DNA from: CAWAQA01 sp963784065
Lineage (GTDB): Bacteria; Acidobacteriota; Vicinamibacteria; Vicinamibacterales; UBA2999
Reading direction: 5' to 3'
NCBI GenBank assembly: GCA_963784065.1
Contig: CAWAQA010000005.1
Span: forward strand, 643,669-707,668
Length of the DNA stretch: 64,000 nt
Below, one piece after another: positions 48,295 through 57,735 of this stretch. Positions within the stretch are counted from its first letter, which is position 1. Every line of letters starts with the position of its first letter. Position numbers and translations under genes: made by a program. The notes beneath the pieces are model-generated. The model did not search any database. It worked only from the letters and a program-made list of their open reading frames with translations, and was not told where the DNA came from.

Positions 48295-48387
48295 CGTGGA
48301 CACGACGAGCTGCGCCATTCGAGCGGCCCCGGTTCGAAGTTGAGCTCCCCGAGAGCTGCGCGACGCGCGCTGGAGGGGCGTGCCGGC

Positions 48388-48898
48388 CTATCCGAAGCTT
48401 CGATCGTCGGCAGTCGGCCCATACACCGAAGGGACCTTCAACCCAAGCAGGCGCAGGTACACCGTCATCTGCCCGCGGTGATGCGACGAGTGCAGGAACG
48501 TATCGCGAATCACGTGGTGACGCGGCTGCTCCAACGCGAGCCGACCGCCCGCGAGGAGGCGCCAGGGGGTCTCGAGGTGCGCATCGCTGGTCTTCTGCAG
48601 GGCCTCACGCGCCTGGGCTACGGCCTTGTCGAGCGCCGCAACGAGCTCCGCGCTCGTGTTCAGCGGAGTTGGCTTGTATTGCGGTCCGTCTGTGCGGCGC
48701 GATATCCAGCTCGTCGAGCGTGATGGCCATGCCGACCCATGATGGAATGTTCGCGATCAGGTCCGACAGGTAGCCGAGCTCCATCGATTTCTCGTGCGGC
48801 TTCCAATCGCGCTTGCCCGTTGGCACCTGTTCGAGCACGCGCCGCGACTTCGCCGCCTCGCTCTCGAGCTCTGCCAGAAACCATGCAATCATCGTCAT
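48388..48898 (-). CDS. DinB-family protein (one frameshift)
   Basis: ATG 48898 follows GGAGGT. It reads MIAWFLAELESEAAKSRRVL, KRDWKPHEKSMELGYLSDLI and PSWVGMAITLDELD, then after a break near 48670 HVIRDTFLHSSHHRGQMTVY and LRLLGLKVPSVYGPTADD, ending at 48390-48388. HHRGQ and the two earlier His positions form the DinB metal site. About 170 residues, normal for the family. It lies downstream of the dioxygenase gene on the same strand. Confidence 0.87.
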
Positions 48899-49082
48899 GC
48901 GGTTACCTCCGAAGATCGGCCGTCGCACACCTCGAAGCGGTACTGCCGCATCGACCAGATGGTCGCGACGGCATCCGGCGCCCGATCGAACGACCAAGTG
49001 TGGCTCAATGCCGTGTTCAAAGGAAACCGTTCGGTAATAGGTGGGGATCATGGCGGGCACGGTCGACGTCGCTCCGAGCCGA

Positions 49083-49882
49083 TCACGCCTCGTCAAGCAC
49101 TGCCTTGATTGCCTTCTCCACGGGGCTGTACTGACCGTCCTCTCGAAACAGCAGCAAACGGCCGGCCGTTGGCAACAGCGGTGGCTGCGCCATGAATCGC
49201 GGCCGTATCCCCCTGATGCAGTTGAGCCGCGTGTACCAGAAACGGATGGCACAGGTAGACGGTGCCCGCTGCGCCTGTCGCGTTGACCTCCGCGGCGATG
49301 CGCAGTCTCGTCGAACCGGTTGAGCGCAAGCTCGCCTAACGAACGTCCTTCCTCGCCTGCCGGCGCCAGCATTCGTGCGATGTCCAGGTGCGACCCGACT
49401 CGGATCCGGGTCGGCGCATCGTCTGGCCCGACGTCAGAAAACAGAAACAGCATCAAGAGCGCGCGACCCTTCGAATGGACGTTGACGCGCCAGGACAGAA
49501 AGTCCGGGTTCTCCGTCCCAAAGCTTGCGTCGACGTGCCATCCGGTATCGCCTGGATCCTCCGAGGACGGAAAGCGGACGGGGAAGGTGCCGACGTTGCC
49601 ACGGGGAAGCCAACGCCCTGGCCCCACCAGCTGGTCGAATGCGCGCTTCAGCGCGTCCGTGTTCGCAGCTGCGACAAAAGGAGGCTGTGAATAGAGGCCG
49701 AGCCGCACGACTGGCCTGGTCCACGTTGACGGATCATCCGGATCGCACCCGGTGTCGCGCCAGAGGATGTCCCGTGCCTGGTCCGCCAACGCGCTGGGAA
49801 ACGCCTCGTCGAGCCTTACGAACCCCTGCTCGATGAACGCCTCAACGTCTGCCGACGACAGTTGCCTCACTCGCCCTGCCAT
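49083..49882 (-). CDS. Phytanoyl-CoA dioxygenase-like Fe(II)/2-oxoglutarate oxygenase (frameshifted)
   Basis: Begins RQLSSADVEAFIEQGFVRLD, the usual PhyH opening. DTGWHVDASFG supplies the His-x-Asp iron ligands, followed by SWRVNVHSKGRALLMLFLF. After a break near 49310 comes GTVYLCHPFLVHAAQ (distal His), and after another near 49210 RPRFMAQPPLLPTAGRLLLF, ending at 49083. About 266 residues. It would be a cytoplasmic hydroxylase; its substrate is unknown. ATG 49882. Confidence 0.85.
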
Positions 49883-49956
49883 ATCGAATGCTCTCCGGAA
49901 CCAGCCAGGCCTGGGGCGCCGCGCCGAGCTTGACACGAGGCGAGGGCCGATCCCAG

Positions 49957-50205
49957 ATGGCAGATATGTGGTCCAGCGTGCCGATTGTCGTGCTGATCAT
50001 CGTCATTCAGCTGGCGCTGCCCTGCTATCTTGCCTACGACGCCCATGCGGAGGATCGTCAGCGCGCCATGGCGGCAGGCTTTGATCAATATCTGGCCAAG
50101 CCCGTCGATCCCGCGGCTCTCGCGTCTACGGTAAAGGCACTCGTGGCCATTGGGAATCGCCAACTCGCCGAGTGCACTGATCCTGGCGAGGAAGCGGCGC
50201 GCTAG
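49957..50205 (+). pseudogene. Remnant of a response-regulator receiver domain
   Basis: The segment AYDAHAEDRQRAMAAGFDQY followed by LAKPVDPAALASTVKAL is the last third of a CheY-like receiver domain, including the conserved Lys-Pro near the C-terminus. The phospho-acceptor Asp region is absent; instead the frame begins with a hydrophobic stretch (VPIVVLIIVIQLALPCYL). It is likely the relic of a hybrid sensor kinase. No kinase lies nearby. Confidence 0.65.
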
Positions 50206-50336
50206 GAACAGCACGAGCCGATCGAGTGAGAACCTGGCGAGACGGCTCCGGGACCAGCGCCGACACCTTCTGCTGATCGATGTTCCGTCGCCTTCCAGAA
50301 AATCGCTCCGGCCGCACCCTCCGTGCTCTAGTTCAC

Positions 50337-50360
50337 ACTAATATTAGATTAAACTAATAT
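50337..50360. promoter_or_regulatory. AT-rich operator-like site before the SRPBCC/ArsR operon
   Basis: A very AT-rich island in a GC-rich region. ACTAATAT occurs twice (50337-50344 and 50353-50360), and ATTAG-ATTAAA-CTAAT is an inverted repeat (50343-50358). It lies about 50 bases before the SRPBCC start. ArsR-type repressors bind similar AT-rich palindromes, and one is encoded as the second gene of the operon. The remaining bases 50206-50411 hold nothing else. Confidence 0.6.
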
Positions 50361-50411
50361 GCGTGTCGGGCTCCTGGACTGGTTCGGCACACGCACGGAG
50401 GGCGAACATCC

Positions 50412-51041
50412 ATGGTCAACGTATTCGGGGCAGAATTTCGTCGCATCGATAATCGCGAGTATCTCGGCAAGCCGGCGCTGGTCGCAGTCGCCGTCCGCAC
50501 CTACGACACGACGGTGACCGACCTGTGGGAAGCGATCACGACACCGGAGCGGCTGGCCCGCTGGTTTCTCCCGGTTGAGGGCGACCTGAAGCTCGGAGGC
50601 CGATATCAACTGAAAGGCAATGCGGGCGGCACCATTTCGCGCTGCGACCCTCCAGAGGCGCTCGACCTCACATGGGAATACGCGGGCGGTACGAGCTGGG
50701 TGACGGTGCGGCTCGAACCCAGGGGCGCGTCCGCGCGGCTGACCCTCGAGCACGTCGCCCACACGGACGGCATCGGTGCGGAACACCTCGCGAAGTACGG
50801 TCCGGGTGCGGTCGGCATCGGATGGGATCTCGGCCTCTACGGCCTGGAACGGCACATCGCCGATCCGGCGACTCCTCTCGACCCCGCGGCCATCGAGGCG
50901 TGGACCATGTCGAGTGACGGCAAGGCGTTCCTGCGCGGAAGCGGTGAAGCGTGGGGCGCCGCGCACATCGCATCGGGCGAGCCCGCTGAGGAGGCGCGCG
51001 CGAAGGCCGAGCGGACCATCGCGTTCTATACAGGTGCGTGA
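50412..51041 (+). CDS. SRPBCC (AHSA1-like) domain protein
   Basis: A 209-residue intact protein. VAVRTYDTTVTDLWEAITTP and ERLARWFLPVEGDLKLGGRY are the typical opening of AHSA1-type START-like domains, followed by EALDLTWEYAGGTSWVTVRL and LTLEHVAHTDG. The C-terminal region (RTIAFYTGA) is standard. ATG 50412 follows GGAGGG. Its stop overlaps the start of an ArsR gene, a very common pairing in which the regulator controls the lipid- or hydrophobe-binding partner. Confidence 0.9.
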   Translation: MVNVFGAEFRRIDNREYLGKPALVAVAVRTYDTTVTDLWEAITTPERLARWFLPVEGDLKLGGRYQLKGNAGGTISRCDPPEALDLTWEYAGGTSWVTVRLEPRGASARLTLEHVAHTDGIGAEHLAKYGPGAVGIGWDLGLYGLERHIADPATPLDPAAIEAWTMSSDGKAFLRGSGEAWGAAHIASGEPAEEARAKAERTIAFYTGA

Positions 51042-51376
51042 TGCACGCCTTCGACGTCCTCGGCGATCCGGTTCGGCGGCGCATCCTCGAACTCCTCGCG
51101 ACCGGCGAGCACGCCTCCGGCGAGGTCGTCGACGTCATTTCGCGGGAGTTCGGCATCACGCAGTCGGCGGTCTCACAGCAGCTCAAGGTCCTGCGTGAGA
51201 GCGGGTTTGCGACGGTACGCGTCGAGGGTACGCGGCGCGTCTACGCGGTGGACGCACGTCCGTTTGCCGAAGTCGACGGCTGGCTGACCCAGTTTCGCCG
51301 CTTGTGGGGCCCGGCGCTCGAAGCCCTGGCCACAGAGATCGCACGCGGCAAGCGCGCGCGCCGGACGCGCCGCTGA
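51041..51376 (+). CDS. ArsR-family transcriptional regulator
   Basis: A 111-residue winged-helix protein: FDVLGDPVRRRILELLATGE, then the recognition region FGITQSAVSQQLKVLRESGF and wing VRVEGTRRVYAVDARPFAEV. No ArsR metal-box cysteines (ELCVCDL-type) are present, so it is likely not metal-sensing. ATG 51041 overlaps the SRPBCC stop. It probably autorepresses through the AT-rich site near 50340. Confidence 0.92.
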   Translation: MHAFDVLGDPVRRRILELLATGEHASGEVVDVISREFGITQSAVSQQLKVLRESGFATVRVEGTRRVYAVDARPFAEVDGWLTQFRRLWGPALEALATEIARGKRARRTRR

Positions 51377-51402
51377 CGATCCAGACGCGCGTGAAGGGAA
51401 TC

Positions 51403-52128
51403 ATGTCCACGAACGTCATGTCCACGAACGCCACCCTGAAAGCGACCATGAAGGAGCTCGCCGCACTCGCGGAGCCAGGCATGCGCGAGGTCAACGAGCG
51501 CCATGGAGACGACCACGGCGTGAACCTCACGGCCCTTCGGACGCTGGCGAAGCGCTTGAAAACCCAGCACGAACTCGCGCTTCAACTGTGGGCCACCGGC
51601 GACTCCGCGGCGCGGCTGCTGTCGACGCTGGTGTGCCGGCCGAGCGCTTTTTCCGCCGAGGAACTCGACGCCATGGTGCGCGAGATCGGCTCTCCGAAGC
51701 TCCTCGGCTGGTTCGTCACCAATGTCGTGAAGGCGAGCCGACACGCCGAGCATCTGCGCAAGAGCTGGAAGGATGAGGACGACCTCGTCGGTCGCGCGGG
51801 ATGGAGTCTGACCACCGAGCGGGTCGTCAAGAAGCCCGAAGGGCTCGACCTCCCGGCACTCCTCGACCAGATCGAGCGTGAGATGAAGCAGGCGCCGGAA
51901 CACAAACAGTGGGCGATGAACCACTGCCTCGCCGAGATTGGCATTCATCACCGGGCACATCGCGCGCGAGCGATCGGGATCGGTGAGCGCCTGGCGGTTC
52001 TGATCGACTATCCCGCGTCGCCCGGCTGCACGCCCCCGTACGCACCCATGTGGATCACCGAGATGGTGCGAAGAGGTCAGGAACCGCGAAGGCAGGGAAC
52101 GCGCCGAAAGGCCGTTGCGCGCACGTAG
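51403..52128 (+). CDS. DNA alkylation repair enzyme (AlkD-like HEAT-repeat)
   Basis: A 241-residue protein of repeating helices: ELALQLWATGDSAARLLSTL, LDAMVREIGSPKLLGWFVTN, WSLTTERVVKKPEGLDLPAL and WAMNHCLAEIGIHHRAHRAR match AlkD-type (PF08713) alkylation repair proteins. The C-terminus is basic. It starts 26 bases after the ArsR stop and is likely in the same operon. Its role would be excision of alkylated bases; catalytic competence cannot be checked by eye. Confidence 0.82.
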   Translation: MSTNVMSTNATLKATMKELAALAEPGMREVNERHGDDHGVNLTALRTLAKRLKTQHELALQLWATGDSAARLLSTLVCRPSAFSAEELDAMVREIGSPKLLGWFVTNVVKASRHAEHLRKSWKDEDDLVGRAGWSLTTERVVKKPEGLDLPALLDQIEREMKQAPEHKQWAMNHCLAEIGIHHRAHRARAIGIGERLAVLIDYPASPGCTPPYAPMWITEMVRRGQEPRRQGTRRKAVART

Positions 52129-52439
52129 GCGACTGAGAGCCCGGCGCAATCTGAGTCGAGTGCCGACAGCCACCCACGAGCAGGATGCAACGTTCAGTCA
52201 CAGAGTGGCGATCTCCAACTGTCGTCTCAGCCGGTCAACCCACTCGCATGTAGAGAACATCCCGGATCGCGAGCACGGCGGGCCAAAGGCTGAACCCTGG
52301 CGCCGCATGTTCATGTCTGACCTCGCGACCGCCTTCGGCGTCTTGGCGTGGCTCCAGGCTGCCCATCGCCCGGTGTGTGGGATAATAGGTTCCTCGTCAA
52401 CTGAAGGCCACGCCCTTCACCCAGTTCAGGGGACGACAT
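52129..52439. other. Leader/intergenic region before sugE
   Basis: About 310 bases with no supported gene. A short imperfect stem GAAGG-CCACGC-CCTTC lies at 52403-52418, and a GGGGACGAC element at 52429-52437 runs into the hairpins described next. Confidence 0.5.
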
Positions 52440-52470
52440 CCGGGACGGCCCGGTCCTTTCGGAAGGAGGG
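52429..52470 (+). promoter_or_regulatory. Structured leader with ACGR-loop hairpin and sequestered ribosome site (guanidine-II-like candidate)
   Basis: CCGGG-ACGG-CCCGG (52440-52453) is a perfect 5-base-pair hairpin with an ACGG loop, directly preceded by a second G-ACGA-C element (52432-52437) in an imperfect stem. Next, TCCTT-TCGG-AAGGA (52454-52467) pairs with the Shine-Dalgarno bases AAGGA of sugE. ACGR-loop hairpins before SugE-type exporters are the hallmark of the guanidine-II (mini-ykkC) riboswitch. The spacing between the two loops is shorter than usual. Confidence 0.5.
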
Positions 52471-52477
52471 GCCGAAA

Positions 52478-52798
52478 ATGGCCTGGATGTTCCTGCTCGC
52501 CGCCGGTCTTCTTGAAATCGTCTGGTCCTTCACGATGAAGCTCTCGCAGGGCTTCACGCGTGGAACGCCGACAGCGGTCACGGTGCTCGTGATGTTGGCG
52601 AGCTTCGCGCTGCTGTCGATCTCGATGAAGACTCTGCCGCTTGGCACCGCGTATACGGTATGGACCGGTATCGGTGCCGTAGGTGCTTTCGTGGTCGGTG
52701 TCGTGGCTCTCGGCGAGCCGCTGACGATCGCACGCGTCGTTGCGGCTGCGCTCATCGTCGCCGGCCTGAGCATCATGAAGCTGACGACGTCCGGCTAG
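52478..52798 (+). CDS. sugE: SMR-family exporter of the SugE/Gdx type
   Basis: A 106-residue four-helix membrane protein. Helix 1 carries GLLEIVWSFTMKLSQGFTRG, which contains the essential Glu and the MK-S-GF pattern that marks SugE/Gdx rather than EmrE. Helix 3 reads LGTAYTVWTGIGAVGAFVVG and helix 4 ends AALIVAGLSIMKL. Gdx-type members export guanidinium as antiparallel dimers in the inner membrane. ATG 52478 follows AAGGAGG, which is partly hidden in a hairpin. Confidence 0.92.
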   Translation: MAWMFLLAAGLLEIVWSFTMKLSQGFTRGTPTAVTVLVMLASFALLSISMKTLPLGTAYTVWTGIGAVGAFVVGVVALGEPLTIARVVAAALIVAGLSIMKLTTSG

Positions 52799-53100
52799 GA
52801 GTGAGCAACGACCTCGATGGATACGACGCAACTCAACTCGGGCAATCATGGTTCGGTCGAATCGTGGCTGGTATCGGCAGGACGTGATCGGCGCCCCGGC
52901 TCGCCGCCTGAACGTGCCGCCGATTCCGGCGTCGAACTTCGTGCTGGGCGAACGTCGCGCCAGCTCGCGCGACGAGGGCACGCCGAGCTGGGAAGCCTTG
53001 GAAGAGATCTGGATCGAGCCTCCGCAACACAGCGGCTGCATCGTAGCCTGGAGGGCTTCGGTCATCGCGGCTCGCATCGTCCGGATTGAGAGGTGCCCCA
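52799..53100. other. Intergenic region with unassigned short frames
   Basis: Two overlapping plus-strand frames of about 90 codons are open here, but neither has a good ribosome site or recognisable sequence, and the second runs into the PaiB start. I see no structured element. Confidence 0.45.
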
Positions 53101-53750
53101 ATGTACGTCCCCGCTCACTTCGAAGAGTCTGATCCAGATCGCTTGCATGCCCTGATCGCCAGGCATCCGTTTGGCATCCTCGTGACGCGCGGAACGAGTG
53201 GGCTCGATGCGAACCATCTACCGTTTGAGCTGGAGGTGCGTCACGGCTCGTTGGGCGTCCTGCACACACACGTCGCGCGCGCCAACCCCCTCTGGAAGGA
53301 CATCGCGTCAGGCGATGAGGTTCTCGTAGTGTTTCGCGCCGCCGACGCCTACATCTCGCCGAACTGGTACCGAGCAAACACGAACACCACCGTCAGGTTC
53401 CCACCTGGAACTACATGGTGGCGCACGCGCACGGGCGCGTGACGGTGCATGACGACGAGCGCTATCTTCGAGGGCTCGTAGGACGGCTGACGAAGCACCA
53501 CGAGGCGGCGCAGCCTCGCCCTTGGCGAATGGGCGATAGCCCACAGACGTTCATCAGCGAAATGCTCGCGTCCATTGTCGGGCTCGAGATCGAGATCACC
53601 CGCCTCGTCGGCAAGTCCAAACTCGGTCAGAACAGGGAGACGCGTGACGTGCTCGGCGCCGCGCAGGCGCTGAAGGCGCAAGGACATGACGCAATCGCCG
53701 ACGCAATGTTGGAGCGCATCGCTGAGCGATCGGATGACGCAACCCCGTAG
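53101..53750 (+). CDS. PaiB-like FMN-binding negative regulator (one frameshift)
   Basis: The start MYVPAHFEESDPDRLHALIA is diagnostic of the PaiB family. It continues HPFGILVTRGTSGLDANHLP, HTHVARANPLWKDIASGDEV and RAADAYISPNWY. After a break near 53395 it reads WNYMVAHAHGRVTVHDDERY, LVGRLTKHHEAAQPRPW and MLASIVGLEIEITRLVGKSK, ending at 53750. The full length of about 216 residues is normal. It would bind FMN and act in sporulation-type or stress regulation in Bacillus; its role here is unknown. Confidence 0.9.
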
Positions 53751-53778
53751 TATCACTCTACTCGCACAAGCTTGATGC

Positions 53779-54258
53779 TCACGGGAGCGGGACTCGGGCC
53801 CACGTGCGAACGAACTTGTTCAGCGTCAGCGTATCGCCGTCCCGCTGGTAGGTGTAGACGCTGGTCGCGCCGTTCATCATCGCCGCGGGATTCTTCGCCA
53901 CGATCGCCTGCATCGTCACGACGTTTGTACCACTGAGCTCGAACGTGCCGGCCTCGCCGACGAAGGGTCCCCACACCGCGCGCAGTTCGCTCGCAGATGC
54001 CGCCGCCGGATCCTTCAGCACCGGGCGCGGACCTTCGGCATGCACCTCGACCCGGCTGTAGTGCCTCCCGTGAAAGATTGCCAGGGTCGCACCCGGTTTG
54101 AACGTCTGCGCTGAACTCGGGATCACAACCTCCACGGTTCGCCAGACCCCTTCGAGCGGAACTGGTGCGGCGAGGGCGGTCGACCTCACAGCCGTGACGG
54201 CGATCAACATCGCGGCTACCGCCGACCACAACGTCAGACCCTTCGAACACATCGACAT
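53779..54258 (-). CDS. Exported lipocalin-like domain protein
   Basis: A 159-residue intact protein. ATG 54258 follows GAGGAGGG. The signal peptide spans residues about 8-31 (WSAVAAMLIAVTAVRSTALA). The mature part begins VPLEGVWRTVEVVIPSS and continues TLAIFHGRHYSRVEVHAEGP, TFELSGTNVVTMQAIVAKNP and SVYTYQRDGDTLTLNKFVRT, a small calycin-like barrel seen in lipocalin-like exported proteins. Ligand unknown. Convergent with PaiB. Confidence 0.82.
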   Translation of the reverse strand: MSMCSKGLTLWSAVAAMLIAVTAVRSTALAAPVPLEGVWRTVEVVIPSSAQTFKPGATLAIFHGRHYSRVEVHAEGPRPVLKDPAAASASELRAVWGPFVGEAGTFELSGTNVVTMQAIVAKNPAAMMNGATSVYTYQRDGDTLTLNKFVRTWARVPLP

Positions 54259-54403
54259 GGCACCCTCCTCGTTCTTGAGTGGACAAGCCCGACGCCCACT
54301 TGCGATCCGAGTCTCCGCTGGCGCTCGCGAGCGCTCAAGCGTCATCAGGCGCCTCTGTCCCGATGGCGTCTAATGGCGCACCGCTGGGTTATCCTGTCGC
54401 TGC

Positions 54404-56366
54404 ATGAGCGACCCAGCGAACCCGCGGGTGCCAAAGGACGCGGGTGAGCGCCGCAGGCTCGATTCATGGAAGGAAATCGCCGCGTATCTCGGACGAGGAA
54501 TCCGCACGGTTCAACGCTGGGAACGCGAAGAAGGCCTTCCCGTGCATCGGCTGGCGCACGCCGAGCGCGGGAGCGTCTTCGCCGATCCTGCGGAGCTGAC
54601 CGACTGGTGGAACAGCCGTCAGATCGCGCCCCCTGTCAGACCCTCGTCGGCAGCCGGCACCGTCGTTGAACCGCGCCTGCGGCGCGTCACCAGTACCGAC
54701 TGCGGCCACGTTCTGGCCGGCGCTGTCGTCGGACGCACGCATGGTCGTTTACGTATCCGACGCGGGACTGGATGGGGCCTCGCCGCAGGTGTGGCTGCAG
54801 CAGGTGGGCGGCTCGGCCGTTCAGCTCACGAGGAACATGCGCGACTGCGCCGAGCCCACGTTTTCCGCGGACGACACGCGCGTGATCTTCACCGCCGCGG
54901 CCGACTCGACGCAACACGTTTACGAGATACCCGCTCTCGGCGGACAGCCGCGCGTGTTGAAGCGTGCGGCGCGAAACGGACGGTTCTCTCCGGACGGCAA
55001 CTGGCTCGTGTATCTCGCTATCGATTCGCGCGACGATGTTCGACTCGTCTCGGGCGATGGCAAAGAACGCGTACTGGCGACGGGCCTCGTGGATGTCTCG
55101 TTCGCCACATGGTCAGACGACTCGCGCCGACTGCTCGTCGTCGGCCATCCGGATCCCTCCGCCGATCGCGATTGCTGGATCGTGCCAGTGGATGGTGGAG
55201 TGGCGGTCGACACGGGCGTGCTTCGGCAAGCGCGCCAGCGGGACCTGGTCATCATTTCAATGGCGATCGCCTGGACCGGAGATTCGATCTTCTTCACGGC
55301 GGCAGGACGGCAAGGCATCCACGTGTGGCGGCAGCGTATCTCGCCGACGACGTACGCGGCGACCGGATCGCCAGAACTCATGACTCCCGGTGGAGAATCC
55401 GAGTACTTCCCTACGGTGTCTCGCCACCAATTGGGCTTCGTCGGTGTCCACACCGACACGAACATGTGGTGTGTTGGGATCGACTCCAGGACGGGCAAGG
55501 CCGACGGCGCCCCTCGACGTCTGACCCGCGGCGCAGGACTGGTCAGTAGTTTCTCCGTGTCCCGTGACGGGAACGTGCTCGCATATTTCGCAGCAGGACC
55601 GAGCGGCGTCGAACTGCGCGTCCGGGACATGCAGCGCGGCACCGATGCGATCCTCGACGGGGAGGCCGGCATCAGTCGCGGTTTTCCCGTAGTCTCGCTC
55701 GACGGCAAACGGATCGCATTCGGCATGCTCGTTCCGGGACCACCGGTCCGCCGCCCGGTGTTCGTGGCGAATCTGGCGAACGGAGCCGCCCGCCGGATTT
55801 TCGAAGACTGCGGCGGCCGTGCGCGGCTCTGGCTCGACGATGATCGGCTGCTTGCCGAGACGTTCGGTTCGGGGCTGAACTCGTTTGTCGTCCTGGACAC
55901 GCGAACCGCGATGCAGCGCCCGCTGCTGTCGTCCCGCGATCGCCGCTTGTCGAACCCCCGTCTCTCGCCGGATGCCCAGTGGCTGGCGTTCGACGCCACA
56001 CCGCCCGGCGGATCTCCATCGGTAATCGTCGCGCGGCTCGACGGCAGTCAGGCCGCAGATGAAACAGCGTGGGTAACCGTGGCCACGGCCGCGAGTCACC
56101 CGTTCTGGTCGCGGAACGGACGTTTGCTCTATTACATGCCGACGACGCCGACTGTAGATATCCGAAACAAGGTGGCGGCTCAAGCCTTCGATTCACGCGA
56201 TGGACACGTGGACCCAGATCCGATAGACGTACTCACGCTGTCGGAAACGATCGTGCCCGCGATGATCACTGCGGCGGCCCCGATCGTCGCAGGCGATCAG
56301 ATCGTGTTCCTGCTCGGGAACTATCGCGGAGACATCTGGATGATGAGTCTCCAGGAGTCAGAATAA
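54404..56366 (+). CDS. HTH regulator fused to TolB-like beta-propeller (one frameshift)
   Basis: The N-terminal 75 residues form a MerR/excisionase-like helix-turn-helix (WKEIAAYLGRGIRTVQRWE, then EEGLPVHRLAHAERGSVFAD). After a break near 54690 comes a long propeller: PALSSDARMVVYVSDAGLDG, EPTFSADDTRVIFTAAADST, GRFSPDGNWLVYLAIDSRD, FSVSRDGNVLAYFAAGPSG and NPRLSPDAQWLAFDATPPGG. About 653 residues in all. This fusion is a hallmark of Acidobacteriota. No membrane helix is evident between the parts. The ligand and target genes are unknown. Confidence 0.88.
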
Positions 56367-56455
56367 CCGCCGCCAATTTCGGCACGAGTGCGCCGCGCCT
56401 TTTGCCCACCGAGGTAATACACGCAAGAGTTCTAGAGTGAATCACCGTCGACGCA

Positions 56456-57735
56456 TCACAGCGCCTCGTGAGGCTCGTCGCTCAGCTCCCGGGACGCATC
56501 GACGTTCACCCAGAGCACGGCACCGATCAATAGCAGGACCGTCATCGGGATGAACGGCGCGTCGTAGCTGCCAGTACCGATCCACGATGTAGCCGTAGAG
56601 GACCGAGCCCGCGAGTCCTCCGACTTGGGCGATCGTGTTCATCAGGCCTACCGTCGCTCCGGCCCGCGGACCGCCGATGTCCAGGCAGACCCCGAACACC
56701 CCGGACTGTTGGAAGGTGATTGCGCCGTAGGTCAGGGCGAGGAAGACCACCGTGAGCAACTGATGGTGCGTGAGCATGGCCGCCACGGTGAACGTCGCCG
56801 CGGCCGTCAGCGCAGTGGCGCCAATGACTCGTCGGCCGCGCTTCGCACCGAATCGCTGCACCAGCGCGTCGCTCGCGGCGCCACCGGCGACGTTGGCGAA
56901 CGCGGCGACCACGTACGGGAGCGCCGACAGGAGCAGGCTGGCCTCGCTGAATCCACGACCCCGGACGAGGAACGTATGAAACCACGTCTGGAAGAAGGTG
57001 TAGACGTAGACGTAGCAGAACGCCAATCCGAGAAGCGACCACACTGTCTTGGACCGGTAGGCCACGCGCCAGGGGAAGGAATGGCCCACTGAAGTGGACG
57101 AGCGAGCGGTGGCGGTGGAGAGTGGCGCAGCGAGCCCTCGCTTCTCTTCGGGCGAATCGCGGAACCACCCGTACCAGACCGCCGCCCAGACCAGCCCGGC
57201 CACGCCGAATACGTAGAACGACATCCGCCAGCCGTAGCGCATCTGAATCGGCAGCACCAGGAGCGGCGCGATGGCGCCGCCCACCTGGCTGGCCATCAGG
57301 TTCACGCCGCTGCATCGTGGCGCGTTGCCGCGGCGGGAACCATCGCGACACCACCACTGACGCATTCGGAAACGCGCCGGCTTCGCCCGCGCCGAACAGG
57401 AATCTGGTGAGCAGCAGCGGGTAGTAGCTGGTCACTGCGCCTGTGAGGGCGGTGAACGCCGACCACCACACCACGATGCGCGTCAGCACGCGCCGCGGGC
57501 CGATGCGGTCGCCCATCATGCCCGTCGGAATCTCGAAGAGACAGTAGGCGAGGGTGAACATGCCAGTCACCCATCCCCACCCGATGGGGTCGATCCCCAG
57601 GTCCTCCTGCATGCGCGGTCCGGCCACCGAGATGCAGACGCGATCGAGATAGGTGATGGCGAACAGCAGGACGAGCAGACCGACGACACCGCGACGGTCG
57701 CGCGACGCACTTGGCAAGATGGGGCGGATTGTCTC
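56456..57735 (-). CDS. MFS transporter, anion:cation symporter-like (two frameshifts)
   Basis: The first helices read GVVGLLVLLFAITYLDRVCI and GWGWVTGMFTLAYCLFEIPT, with the MFS signature GDRIGPRRVLTRIVVW. Breaks near 57305 and 56575 separate NLMASQVGGAIAPLLVLPIQ (helices 5-6), the second six helices (VWSLLGLAFCYVYVYTFFQT, TVGLMNTIAQVGGLAGSVLY) and the C-terminus FIPMTVLLLIGAVLWVNVDA. The protein is about 425 residues with 12 helices. The N-terminal end is fused in frame to the upstream amidase, so the start is unclear; a TTG near 57720 is possible. It likely imports a small organic acid or the amidase substrate. Confidence 0.85.

Noticed and set aside
52817..53132. Two small plus-strand frames between sugE and the PaiB gene
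   Set aside because: They overlap in different frames, lack ribosome sites and match nothing I know; they may be a decayed gene, but I cannot support one.
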